Under the pieces are notes generated by a model. That model did no database searches. It was not told the origin of the DNA and saw only the letters and a list, made by a program, of their open reading frames with translations. A DNA stretch of 64,000 bases from Massilia phosphatilytica. Lineage in GTDB: Bacteria > Pseudomonadota > Gammaproteobacteria > Burkholderiales > Burkholderiaceae_D. The stretch spans positions 310,001 through 374,000 of the forward strand of contig NZ_PUIP01000001.1 in the NCBI RefSeq assembly GCF_002968015.1, given 5' to 3'. This document shows positions 1 to 8,362 of this stretch, one piece after another; the stretch's first letter is position 1; each line of letters opens with the position of its first letter. Position numbers and translations under genes: made by a program.

Positions 1-614
1 ATCTGGTTCATCTTGCGCACCAGATGCGTTTGCAGAACGGGAGGCAGCTTGAAGTAGGGCGCGCTGGCCGTGGTCGAGCGTTGCAGGTCGAGGCCGCCTG
101 TGATGGCCCGGATAGCGGCTTTGGCGTCACGGTGAAAAACGATCATCTTCAGCCGGCCTTCAAAGGGGTCGCTCAGCATCTTGCCATTGTCGCTGGCGTA
201 GAAGCGGTAGACCAGGATCGGATCGACCAGGCCATCGCCGTCGATATCGTTCAGCTCGGTCAGCTTGGTCCACCATTGCACACCGGCCGTCCCTTCCAGT
301 GCGCTATCGCTGACTGTGCCCCTGGCCGCCAGGGTCGGCCCTGCATTTATTTTGAACAGGTACGCGCCGATTTTGCTCGACAAGGTTTCGCCATCGTAGC
401 GACGGTCGCCGCTTTCGGTCAGGTACACCACGTAGTCGCCGCTATTGTCGCGATAGCAGAAGTGGGCGATCACCGGCAAGGTCACCTTGGCAGCATTGAG
501 GGTATCGCGATGCAGCAGGAAGTCATCGCTGACGCAGCGCGAACCGGGCACGGCATGCGCATTTGAGGACGCCACTATGAGAAGGCCAAACAGGAGTGCG
601 ATAAGGAAATGCAT
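1..614 (-). CDS. Exported protein with DIDGDG motif, partial (C-terminus outside window)
   Basis: The reading frame opens with ATG at 614 and runs off the left edge, leaving about 204 residues. It begins with a clear signal peptide (MHFLIALLFGLLIVASSNAHA), so the product is exported. A Cys-containing YRDNSGDYVVYLTE stretch is followed by ELNDIDGDGLVDPILVYRFY, the aspartate-rich DIDGDG pattern seen in FG-GAP-like and M949_RS01915-type surface proteins. The assignment to that family is a weak resemblance from memory. The gene lies just downstream of the PilU-like gene on the same strand (36-base gap) and may be cotranscribed with it. The function is unknown. Confidence 0.55.
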   Translation of the reverse strand, partial: MHFLIALLFGLLIVASSNAHAVPGSRCVSDDFLLHRDTLNAAKVTLPVIAHFCYRDNSGDYVVYLTESGDRRYDGETLSSKIGAYLFKINAGPTLAARGTVSDSALEGTAGVQWWTKLTELNDIDGDGLVDPILVYRFYASDNGKMLSDPFEGRLKMIVFHRDAKAAIRAITGGLDLQRSTTASAPYFKLPPVLQTHLVRKMNQ

Positions 615-650
615 CGTGGGAGTGCGTAACACGCAGGGCGGTCAGTCGAG

Positions 651-1793
651 TCAACTATCCAGCGTAAATTCCGTGAACGACGGCCCATCCGGCTCGGCCG
701 GTTTCGGGGCTTCCTCTTCCTTCCCCTTGCTGTCCGGCCCGTTATTGATCAGCCAGAGCAGGTTGGTGGCCGAGTCGGCATTGGCGAGTGCCTCCTCCTG
801 CGTGATCAAATCGGCCTGCACGAGTTCCAGCAACGCTTTTTCGAACGATTGCGACCCCGGCGACAGGCTCTTGTCCATCGCTTCCTTGATCTGGCCGATC
901 TCGCCTTTTTCGATCAGGTCCGCGACGTAGCGCGTGTTGACCATGATCTCGACCGCCGCTTGCCGTCGCCCACCGGCCTTGGCGCGCACGAGGCGCTGCG
1001 AGACGATCGCCTTCACGGCGGACGACAGGTCTTGCAGCAGCGCGGGGCGGTTCTCGATCGGGTAGAAGCTGATGATGCGGTTCAGCGCGTTGTAGCTGTT
1101 GTTCGCGTGCAGGGTCGCCAGCACGAGGTGGCCGGACTGGGCATAGGCGAGGGCGGCGGCCATCGTCTCCTTGTCGCGGATCTCGCCGATCAGGATGCAG
1201 TCCGGCGCCTGGCGCATCGAATTGCGCAGGGCGACGTCGAAACTCTTCGCGTCGCTGCCGATCTCGCGCTGGTTGACGATCGACTTCTTGTTCTTGAACA
1301 GGTACTCGATCGGGTCTTCCAGCGTGAGAATGTGGCCGTGGCGCTGCTCGTTCCGGTGGTCGAGCATGGAGGCGATCGTCGTCGACTTGCCGGATCCGGT
1401 CGCGCCGACGATCAGCAGCAGGCCACGTTTTTCCATGATCAGTTCCGACAGCACGGACGGGAGGCCCAGCTCGGCCAGCGGCGGAATCGTGGCGGGAACG
1501 AAACGGAACACGGCGGAGATGCTGCCGCGCTGGCGGAAGGCAGAGAGGCGGAAGCGGCCCAGGTTCGGAACCGAGATGCCCATGTTGAGCTCGTTGTCCC
1601 GGTCCAGCTCCTCCATCTGCTCGGGGGAGGCGATTTCCGACAGCAGGACGCGGATGTTGTCCGGTTCGAGCTTGTTCTGGTTGATCGGGATGAGGTTCCC
1701 GTTGATCTTGATGTGGACTGGGGAATTGACCGCGAAGAACATGTCCGACGCGTTCTTTTCCTTCATCAACTGGAACAGGCGTTCCATCATCAT
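651..1793 (-). CDS. pilU: PilT/PilU-family type IV pilus retraction ATPase
   Basis: This is a hexameric ATPase of the type II/IV secretion superfamily that powers pilus retraction at the inner membrane. Visible motifs in order are Walker A GATGSGKSTT, the Asp box LTLEDPIEYLF, the Walker B region IGEIRDKETM and the His box GHLVLATLHANN. The charged, Pro-rich C-terminal tail and the NEQRHGHILTLEDP context resemble PilU more than PilT. I chose the ATG at 1793 (380 aa, usual family length) because AAGGGAGAG lies at a good distance upstream. A longer frame to 1871 would read into the adjacent repeat. The gene follows dapD on the same strand. PilT itself cannot be excluded, but the family is certain. 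Confidence 0.85.
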   Translation of the reverse strand: MMMERLFQLMKEKNASDMFFAVNSPVHIKINGNLIPINQNKLEPDNIRVLLSEIASPEQMEELDRDNELNMGISVPNLGRFRLSAFRQRGSISAVFRFVPATIPPLAELGLPSVLSELIMEKRGLLLIVGATGSGKSTTIASMLDHRNEQRHGHILTLEDPIEYLFKNKKSIVNQREIGSDAKSFDVALRNSMRQAPDCILIGEIRDKETMAAALAYAQSGHLVLATLHANNSYNALNRIISFYPIENRPALLQDLSSAVKAIVSQRLVRAKAGGRRQAAVEIMVNTRYVADLIEKGEIGQIKEAMDKSLSPGSQSFEKALLELVQADLITQEEALANADSATNLLWLINNGPDSKGKEEEAPKPAEPDGPSFTEFTLDS

Positions 1794-1872
1794 GGCGGTC
1801 TCTCCCTTGCTTCGCGGTAATTTTTTGCGGTTAAGGGATTCTAACCTGACGGTGCGGGGATGGAAACGCATG

Positions 1873-1933
1873 GTGGGCTCGGGGAGCCCACCCTACAACA
1901 CACGCATACGTAGGGTGGGCACCCCGTGCCCAC
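1873..1933. repeat. Pair of inverted REP-like palindromes between dapD and pilU
   Basis: Two 19-base hairpins, GTGGGCTCGGGGAGCCCAC (1873–1891) and GTGGGCACCCCGTGCCCAC (1915–1933), lie in opposite orientation. Each carries the same outward flank (CCCTAC at 1891–1896 and its complement GTAGGG at 1910–1915). Read in the same sense, the two differ at two positions that pair with each other (A/T versus T/A), so the stem is preserved. This is the layout of a BIME-type REP doublet. It could attenuate or stabilise the dapD transcript before pilU, which is inference. Confidence 0.75.
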
Positions 1934-1948
1934 GCGCATGCGTCTGGC

Positions 1949-2773
1949 TTACACGCCGCGCAGCAGCTCGTTGATACCCGTCTTCGCACGGGTCTTGGCA
2001 TCGACCTGCTTGACGATCACCGCGCAGTACAGGCTGTACTTGCCATCGGCCGACGGCAGGCTGCCCGACACGACGACGGAACCGGCCGGGATGCGGCCAT
2101 AGCTCACTTCACCGGTCTCGCGGTTGTAGATCTTGGTCGACTGGCCGATGTACACGCCCATCGAGATCACCGAGTTCTCTTCGACGATGACGCCTTCCAC
2201 GATCTCCGAGCGGGCGCCGATGAAGCAGTTGTCTTCGATGATGGTCGGGTTGGCCTGCATCGGTTCCAGCACGCCGCCGATGCCCACGCCGCCCGACAGG
2301 TGGACGTTCTTGCCGATCTGGGCGCACGAGCCGACGGTGGCCCACGTGTCGACCATCGCGCCTTCGTCGACGTAGGCGCCGATGTTCACGTACGACGGCA
2401 TCAGCACGACGTTCTTGCCGATGAACGAGCCGCGGCGAGCGACGGCCGGCGGGACGACGCGGAAGCCGCCTTTCGCAAAGTCGTCGGCCGAGTAGTTCGC
2501 GAACTTGGTCGGCACTTTATCGTAGAACTGCATGCCGCCGCCTTCCACGGGCACGTTGTTCTCGAGGCGGAACGACAGCAGGACGGCCTTCTTGATCCAC
2601 TGGTTCACGACCCAGCTGCCGGTGTCCTTCTGGGCGACGCGCATGCTGCCGTCGTCAAGGCCGGCCAGGACGTGGGCGACGGCGTCGCGCACTTCGGCGC
2701 TGGCGCTGGTCGGGCTGATCTCTGCGCGCTGTTCCCACGCGGTGTCGATGATGGTCTGGAGTTGTTGGGTCAT
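1949..2773 (-). CDS. dapD: 2,3,4,5-tetrahydropyridine-2,6-dicarboxylate N-succinyltransferase
   Basis: DapD transfers succinyl from succinyl-CoA to tetrahydrodipicolinate in the succinylase branch of lysine and meso-diaminopimelate synthesis in the cytoplasm. The 274-residue protein has the family length. It shows the alpha-helical N-terminal domain with [18 protein letters not shown], then a left-handed beta-helix of hexapeptide repeats ([58 protein letters not shown]). It lies 25 bases downstream of dapC on the same strand, consistent with one dap operon. Confidence is high. Confidence 0.97.
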   Translation of the reverse strand: MTQQLQTIIDTAWEQRAEISPTSASAEVRDAVAHVLAGLDDGSMRVAQKDTGSWVVNQWIKKAVLLSFRLENNVPVEGGGMQFYDKVPTKFANYSADDFAKGGFRVVPPAVARRGSFIGKNVVLMPSYVNIGAYVDEGAMVDTWATVGSCAQIGKNVHLSGGVGIGGVLEPMQANPTIIEDNCFIGARSEIVEGVIVEENSVISMGVYIGQSTKIYNRETGEVSYGRIPAGSVVVSGSLPSADGKYSLYCAVIVKQVDAKTRAKTGINELLRGV

Positions 2774-2798
2774 GATATTGGTCTATACAGGTGGTGAT

Positions 2799-4019
2799 TC
2801 AGGAAGCCTTGAGGTCATTGCAGAACTGGACGATGCGGTTCGCCGCTTCCAGTCCTTCGTCCACTTCGGCGACGAGCGCCATGCGGATGCGGTTGCGGCC
2901 CGGATTGCTGCCGTGCGCGTCGCGCGCCAGGTAACTGCCGGGCAAAACCGTCACATTATATTCGGCGTACAGGCCGCGTGCGAACTCCGTGTCCGACAGG
3001 CCCGTGCGGCGCACGTCGGCCCACAGGTAGAAGCCGGCGTCCGGGAGCTCCACGTCCATCACCTGCTTCAGCAGCGGAGTGATGAGCGTGAACTTTTCCT
3101 TGTACAGGCTGCGGTTCTCCTGCACATGGGCCTCGTCGTTCCACGCGGCGATGGACGCGGTCTGCACCGGCGGCGACATCGCGCCGCCGCAGTAGGTGCG
3201 GTACAACAGGAATTTCTTCATCAGTTCGGGATCGCCGGCGACGAAGCCCGAGCGCATGCCCGGCACGTTCGAGCGCTTCGAGAGGCTCGAGAACACGATC
3301 AGGTTCGCGTACGGGCGCGCGCCACCGCTGCGGCCCAGCTGGTGCGCCGCTTCCAGCGCGCCCAGCGGCGGCGTGGCGCCGAAATAAATCTCGGAATAGC
3401 ACTCGTCGGCCGCGATGACGAAGCCGTGGCGGTCGGACAAGGCGAACAGCTCGCGCCAGTCGTCCAGCGACAGCACGGCACCCGTCGGGTTGCCCGGGGA
3501 GCACAGGTACAGCAGCTGCACGCGCGCCCATACCTCGTCCGGCACGCTGGAGTAATCGCAGGCGAAGTTGCGGCCCGGCTGGGAATTCACGAAATACGGC
3601 TCGGCGCCCGCCAGGTAGGCCGCGCCTTCGTAGATCTGGTAGAACGGGTTCGGGCTGACGACGAGCGCGCCCGGCTTGCGTGGATCGATCACGGTCTGCG
3701 CGATCGCGAACAGCGCCTCGCGCGACCCGTTCACCGGCAGCACCATCGTGGCCGCATCCAGTGCCGGAATCGCGTAGCGGCGCTCCAGCCAGCCGGCGAT
3801 CGCCGCGCGCAGCGGCTCGTTGCCGTGTGTCGTCGGATACGTGGCCAGGCCGGCCATCGCGTGCGTCAGGGCTTTCTGGATGAACGCGGGCGTCGGATGC
3901 TTCGGCTCGCCGATGCCGAGGCTGATGGCGTTGTAGTCGGGATTCGGCGTGACGCCGGCGAACAGCTGGCGCAGCTTTTCGAACGGGTAAGGGTGCAGGC
4001 GGTCGAGATGTGGATTCAC
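2799..4019 (-). CDS. dapC: Succinyldiaminopimelate transaminase
   Basis: DapC is a PLP-dependent class I/II aminotransferase that acts after DapD, transferring an amino group from glutamate to N-succinyl-2-amino-6-ketopimelate. The N-terminal signature is NPHLDRLHPYPFEKLRQLF, followed by LGIGEPKHPTPAFI. The PLP lysine sits in the FSSLSKRSNVPGMRSGF segment. I chose the GTG start at 4019 (406 aa), which gives the usual M-NPHLD N-terminus and has CAGGAAAA upstream. An upstream start at 4061 adds residues not typical of the family. It is the first gene of the dapC–dapD block and is divergent from the DUF1275 gene. Confidence 0.94.
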   Translation of the reverse strand: MNPHLDRLHPYPFEKLRQLFAGVTPNPDYNAISLGIGEPKHPTPAFIQKALTHAMAGLATYPTTHGNEPLRAAIAGWLERRYAIPALDAATMVLPVNGSREALFAIAQTVIDPRKPGALVVSPNPFYQIYEGAAYLAGAEPYFVNSQPGRNFACDYSSVPDEVWARVQLLYLCSPGNPTGAVLSLDDWRELFALSDRHGFVIAADECYSEIYFGATPPLGALEAAHQLGRSGGARPYANLIVFSSLSKRSNVPGMRSGFVAGDPELMKKFLLYRTYCGGAMSPPVQTASIAAWNDEAHVQENRSLYKEKFTLITPLLKQVMDVELPDAGFYLWADVRRTGLSDTEFARGLYAEYNVTVLPGSYLARDAHGSNPGRNRIRMALVAEVDEGLEAANRIVQFCNDLKAS

Positions 4020-4123
4020 GGCGATGTGTTTTCCTGGCGATATTCGAGATGAGAAGGGCAATTATAGCCACGTGCCCCGGGCTGCGTTAGTATTGACGTA
4101 AGGAATCCTAACCGGGCACCATC

Positions 4124-4879
4124 ATGCAGCGCTCCGTCGACTATGTCCGCACCCTGACCGCCCAGGCGCGCAGCGCCCGCGCCAACCGTCACCTCGGTTA
4201 CGCGCTGGCGGGCGTCGCCGGGGCCATGAACGCCGGCGGCTTCCTCGCCGTGCACCAGTACACGTCGCACATGACCGGCATCGTATCGTCGGCCGCCGAC
4301 AACCTCGCGCTGGGCGCCGGCGACCTCGTGCTCGATGCGCTCGGCGCCATCGTGTCGTTCCTGCTGGGCGCGGCCACGACGGCGCTGCTCGTCAACTACG
4401 GCCGGCGCCGGGCACTCGCCAGCGAATACGCGTTGCCGCTGCTGTGCGAAGCATTGCTGCTGCTCGCGTTCGGCGTGCTCGGTGCGCAGCTGTCCAGCGT
4501 GCAGGGCCTGTTCGTGCCGGCCACGGTGATGTTGCTGTGCTTTACGATGGGTTTGCAGAACGCGCTCGTGACCAAGCTGTCGCATGCAGAGATCCGGACT
4601 ACACACATGACCGGCATCGTCACCGACATCGGCATCGAGCTGGGCAAGCTTTTATACTGGAACGCGGACGAAACGGCACGCCCGCACGTGGCAGCGAACC
4701 ACGGCCGCCTCGTGGTGCTGTTCGGCCTGCTGGGGTCCTTCTTCTGCGGCGGCGTGGCCGGGGCGCTCGGTTTCAAGATCCTCGGCTACGTGGCGACAGT
4801 GCCGCTGGCATTGCTGCTGTGCGGCCTCGCCATCGTGCCCGCGCTGGACGACCTGCGCGCACGGGCGCGCAGGCGTTGA
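4124..4879 (+). CDS. YoaK/DUF1275 family membrane protein
   Basis: This is a 251-residue polytopic inner-membrane protein with about six hydrophobic segments. It carries two copies of the DUF1275 hallmark: MNAGGFLAVHQYTSHMTGIV near residues 30–50 and the second-half RTTHMTGIVTDIGIELGK near residues 155–175. The substrate of this family is not established. The gene is divergent from dapC (104-base intergenic region) and convergent with the GH31 gene, 6 bases apart, so it is probably a single-gene unit. The start is supported by the hydrophobic layout. The AAGGAAT at 4099 is rather far upstream. Confidence 0.85.
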   Translation: MQRSVDYVRTLTAQARSARANRHLGYALAGVAGAMNAGGFLAVHQYTSHMTGIVSSAADNLALGAGDLVLDALGAIVSFLLGAATTALLVNYGRRRALASEYALPLLCEALLLLAFGVLGAQLSSVQGLFVPATVMLLCFTMGLQNALVTKLSHAEIRTTHMTGIVTDIGIELGKLLYWNADETARPHVAANHGRLVVLFGLLGSFFCGGVAGALGFKILGYVATVPLALLLCGLAIVPALDDLRARARRR

Positions 4880-4885
4880 TGCCAA

Positions 4886-7156
4886 TTACATTGCGCAGTG
4901 CGGCAGGGCGACCGATGCCGCCTTGCCGTCGTAGACGACCTTGACAATGTCGCCGGCCTTCGGACCGCAGCGCACCGCGAAGGCCTGGCGGGCCGGCATG
5001 CCGTCGTAGCGGCCCTGGCGCGGCGCGATGTCGAGGCGTTTCGCGCCGTCGTTCCACGTCATGCGCACGAGGGCGTACGCGCCTTTCTCGTAGGCGTAGC
5101 CATCGCCGCCGTCGTCGTACAGTTCGTACGCGCCATCCTTGCCCGGATAGACGACGAGGTCGACTGGCGCATCCGATTTCTGGTCCGCGAACTGCTTCAC
5201 GGGGCCCAGCGGCAGGATGCTGCCGGCGCGCACGTAGACGGGGATCGTGGCGATGTCGGCCTTCGCCGTCACGACCTGGCCGGCCGCCAGCTTCGCGCCG
5301 CTCCAGAAGTCGTACCACGCGTCCTTGCCCGGCAGGTAGACCTCGCGCGCCTGTGCTTTCGCCTGCACGACGGGCGCCACGAGCAGGGCCTTGCCGAACA
5401 TGTACTGGTCCGGGATGTGGAGCGCGTGCTCGTCCTCGCGGAAGTCGAAGGCGAGGGCGCGCATCATCGTGCCGTCGTTGTGCGTGACGTCCCACGAGGC
5501 CGAATAGATGTATGGCAGCAGGCGGTAGCGCAGGTCGATGTAGTCGCGCATGATCTTCTGCGTGGCGTCGTCGAACTGCCAGATCTCCTTGCCGTCGCCG
5601 GTGCCGTGCACGCGGAACATCGGGTTGAACACGCCGAACTGGAACCAGCGCGTGAACAGTTCCGCGTAGGCCGGATCCGTCGGCTTGCCGCCGAAGAAGC
5701 CGCCGATGTCCGCCGACCAGTACGGGATACCGCTCAGCATGAAATTCAGGCCGGCGGGGATCTGGCGGCGGAACACGTCCCAGTTACCCATCGTGTCGCC
5801 CGACCACGTGATGGCCGCGTTGCGCTGCTGGCCCGCATAGGCGGAGCGGGTCAGGATGAACGCGCGCTTGCCTGCCTGGTCGCGCACCATCCCGTCGTGT
5901 ACCGCCGTCGTGTGCAGCAGGGGATACGAGTTGTAGACGACGCTGCCCGGACCGGCCGCGGTCTGCACCTCGCGCATCTGGCCCCACCAGCCGCCCAGTT
6001 CCGCTTCCGACGCGTCCAGCCACCAGCCGTCGAAGCCGAGCGTGCCGAGGCCGCGCATGACCTGGCGCCAGTACAGGTCGCGGGCACGCGGGTTCCACGC
6101 GTCGTACCAGCGGCCCTTGCCGGCCGGGTAGACGTTCGGGTAAGTGGCCGGGTACAGGCCGCCGATGGCGTCCAGCGCCTTCGTGTTTGCCGTGTCGGTG
6201 TCGAGGCGGGCCCACACGGAAATGATGGCGTGGACGTTCTCGTCATGCAGCTTCTTCACCATGCCCGCCGGATCGGGGAAGCGCGCCTTGTCGAATGCAT
6301 GGCTGCCCCACTGGCCCGGCAGCCAGTACTGCCAGTCCTGGATGACGGCGTCGAGCGGCACCTTCATCGCGCGGTACTTCGCTGCCACGCCGAGCAGTTC
6401 ATCCTGCGTCTTGTAGTGTTCCTTCGACTGCCACAGGCCCCACGTCCAGCGCGCCATCAGCGGCGCCGTCCCGGTCAGGCGGCGGTAGCCCTTGATCACG
6501 TCGTCCAGTTCCGGGCCATACATGAAGTGGTAATCGACGCCGCCCGCTTCCGAACGGATCAGGATCGGCGGCCCGGACGGCAGGTCGACTTCGACGTCCG
6601 TGACGGCCGCGTTGTTCCACAGGATGCCGTAGCCCTGGGGCGACACGAGCATCGGCACGGCCACGTCGCGGTTGGCCTGCTGCAGGCGCACGATGCTGCC
6701 GCCGTAGTCGAGCAGGCCGTTCTGGTGCTGGCCGAGGCCGTACACGACGTTGCCGTGCTCGCCAGTATAAAAGCGCTGCATGACGCCACGGGACAGGTCG
6801 CGGCCGCCTTCCTTGATGATTTCCTTGCCGTCCGGCGTCTGGAACGTGACGTTGCCGTCCTGGCGTCCGACGCGCACTTTCAGGTCGGCCGTGGACAGCG
6901 TCCACGCGTCGGCGGCTTCACCGATGTCGAAGGCGATCTTTTGCGGCTGCGCGATGACGGCCGGGTTGTAATTGCCCGCGAAGCCGGCCGGCCCGAAGCG
7001 GACGTGGATGACGCGCGGCGCCACCGGCTCGATCGTCAGGACGCCCTGATCCGTGCGCACTTCCATCCCCGTGCCCACGCGCTGCATCGACAGCGTCGCG
7101 GCATGGCCCGCCAGTGCCCAGGCGGACACGCCTCCAATGAATAACGATTTCCACAT
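4886..7156 (-). CDS. Exported GH31 family glycosidase (alpha-xylosidase/alpha-glucosidase type)
   Basis: The 756-residue precursor starts at ATG 7156, with AGGAAG nine bases upstream and a signal peptide ending in ALAGHA. After an N-terminal beta-sandwich comes the catalytic barrel. The nucleophile is predicted as Asp381 in GWWLDASEAE and the acid/base as Asp454 in TWSGDTMGNW. A C-terminal DUF5110-like beta domain follows. GH31 enzymes hydrolyse alpha-glucosidic or alpha-xylosidic bonds with retention. The WLDASE form of the nucleophile motif resembles the Xyl31A/xyloglucan-active branch more than the maltase branch, but the substrate is not decided by sequence alone. No transporter or TonB receptor is adjacent. 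A start at 7291 would bury the signal peptide. Confidence 0.9.
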   Translation of the reverse strand: MWKSLFIGGVSAWALAGHAATLSMQRVGTGMEVRTDQGVLTIEPVAPRVIHVRFGPAGFAGNYNPAVIAQPQKIAFDIGEAADAWTLSTADLKVRVGRQDGNVTFQTPDGKEIIKEGGRDLSRGVMQRFYTGEHGNVVYGLGQHQNGLLDYGGSIVRLQQANRDVAVPMLVSPQGYGILWNNAAVTDVEVDLPSGPPILIRSEAGGVDYHFMYGPELDDVIKGYRRLTGTAPLMARWTWGLWQSKEHYKTQDELLGVAAKYRAMKVPLDAVIQDWQYWLPGQWGSHAFDKARFPDPAGMVKKLHDENVHAIISVWARLDTDTANTKALDAIGGLYPATYPNVYPAGKGRWYDAWNPRARDLYWRQVMRGLGTLGFDGWWLDASEAELGGWWGQMREVQTAAGPGSVVYNSYPLLHTTAVHDGMVRDQAGKRAFILTRSAYAGQQRNAAITWSGDTMGNWDVFRRQIPAGLNFMLSGIPYWSADIGGFFGGKPTDPAYAELFTRWFQFGVFNPMFRVHGTGDGKEIWQFDDATQKIMRDYIDLRYRLLPYIYSASWDVTHNDGTMMRALAFDFREDEHALHIPDQYMFGKALLVAPVVQAKAQAREVYLPGKDAWYDFWSGAKLAAGQVVTAKADIATIPVYVRAGSILPLGPVKQFADQKSDAPVDLVVYPGKDGAYELYDDGGDGYAYEKGAYALVRMTWNDGAKRLDIAPRQGRYDGMPARQAFAVRCGPKAGDIVKVVYDGKAASVALPHCAM

Positions 7157-7256
7157 TTGTATTGACTTCCTATGTTGTCCGGCTAGCTGCCGGGTCAACC
7201 TGTCGTTATAGCAAATCCGCCGGGAGCCTCGTTTATGAAAACATCCAGGCCGCCGT

Positions 7257-8270
7257 CTATTTTTTACCGGCCGCGCGCTCGCGCCACGCACCGGGATTCA
7301 TGCCCGACCATTCGCGGAACGCGTGCGTGAACGCGCTCTGTTCCTGGAAGCCGAGCAGGAAGGCGATGTCGACGAGCGACAGGCCGTCCTGGCGCAGGTA
7401 ATCCATCGCGAGCGCGTAGCGGGCCGCGTCGAGCACCTGCTGGAACGTCGCGCCGGCGTCGGCCAGTTTGCGCTGCAGGGTGCGCGGCGACAGGCCCAGC
7501 GCGGCCGCGATGCCTGCCAGCCGCACGGGTTCGCGGGCGAGCGCGTCGACGATGGCCGCATTGACCTGCGTGACGATGCCACTGGCCGTTTGTTCCCGTT
7601 CGCGCAGCAGGCGTTCGGCGTGCTGCTGCAAGAACGGATACATGCCCGTGTCCGCGGCCGGCAGCGGCAGCGCGAGGAGGGACGCAGCGAAATCCGCCGT
7701 GTGCGCGGGGGCGCCGAAGGCCGGCATCGTGCCGAGCACGCGCGCATACTCGGCCGGGTCGGCATCGGCCGGGCACGCATGCGCGAAGGCGAGGGCATGC
7801 GGCGCCAGCGGCCGGCCCGCGAGCCAGGACCCGAACGTGCGGATGCCCGCGAACACGCTTTCCGCGAGGTGGCGGCTCGCGTGCGGATAATGGCTCGTCC
7901 ACGTGTAGCGGGCGAGGGCGCCGCTTGGCTCCAGGCGCGAGCGTCCGAGGTCGTGCGCCAGCTGTTCGTAGCGCTGCGTCTGGTCCAGCGCCTGGCCGAT
8001 ATCGCGGCAGGCCAGCAGCACGAGGCCGTACACGCTGTACGTGCCGGGCCGCACGCGCTCGCCCACGTGCAGGCCGAAATGCGGATCGCCGGCGAGGCGG
8101 CTGCCCGCGTCCAGCAGGGCGATGTAGTCGGCGGCCGGCAGCGCGTCCGATGCGATGGCGGCGAGACCGGCGCTTGATGCCAGCGCGACCGGATCGATGC
8201 CGCGCGCGGCGGCCGTCTCCAGCAACGGCTGCAGATAGGCCGCGGTGACTCTGGGCGGCGTGGCTGGCAT
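7257..8270 (-). CDS. AraC-family transcriptional regulator (OruR/ArgR-like N-domain)
   Basis: The protein of about 337 residues has an N-terminal ligand-sensing domain of the PF12625 type (LGAGSRL-like DAGSRLAGDPHFGLHVGERV). The C-terminal double helix-turn-helix shows LSPRTLQRKLADAGATFQQV and IAFLLGFQEQSAFTHAFREW, the classic AraC signature. I take the ATG at 8270 because residues further upstream are not family-like, although no strong ribosome-binding site is visible for either start. It is divergent from the flavoprotein–GlpD–FGGY operon across 92 bases and is the most likely regulator of that operon. It also lies 100 bases upstream of the GH31 gene on the same strand, so a link to that gene is possible. 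Confidence 0.88.
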   Translation of the reverse strand: MPATPPRVTAAYLQPLLETAAARGIDPVALASSAGLAAIASDALPAADYIALLDAGSRLAGDPHFGLHVGERVRPGTYSVYGLVLLACRDIGQALDQTQRYEQLAHDLGRSRLEPSGALARYTWTSHYPHASRHLAESVFAGIRTFGSWLAGRPLAPHALAFAHACPADADPAEYARVLGTMPAFGAPAHTADFAASLLALPLPAADTGMYPFLQQHAERLLREREQTASGIVTQVNAAIVDALAREPVRLAGIAAALGLSPRTLQRKLADAGATFQQVLDAARYALAMDYLRQDGLSLVDIAFLLGFQEQSAFTHAFREWSGMNPGAWRERAAGKK

Positions 8271-8362
8271 GTTCGAACAAGCGCTTGGCATGAATCCGCA
8301 ATACGGTCGTGATGACGCTAGGCAGTATAGCGGCAGGATGAACACTGAGCACGGGGAAAAGA

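Noticed and set aside
24..566. Plus-strand frame at the left edge
   Set aside because: The minus strand has a signal peptide and a DIDGDG motif in the same region, a better explanation than the motif-free plus frame.
4898..7144. Long open frame on the plus strand opposite the GH31 gene
   Set aside because: It is the mirror of a high-GC coding gene, rich in Arg, Val, Ala and Gln, has no domain pattern, and is fully covered by a strongly supported minus-strand gene.
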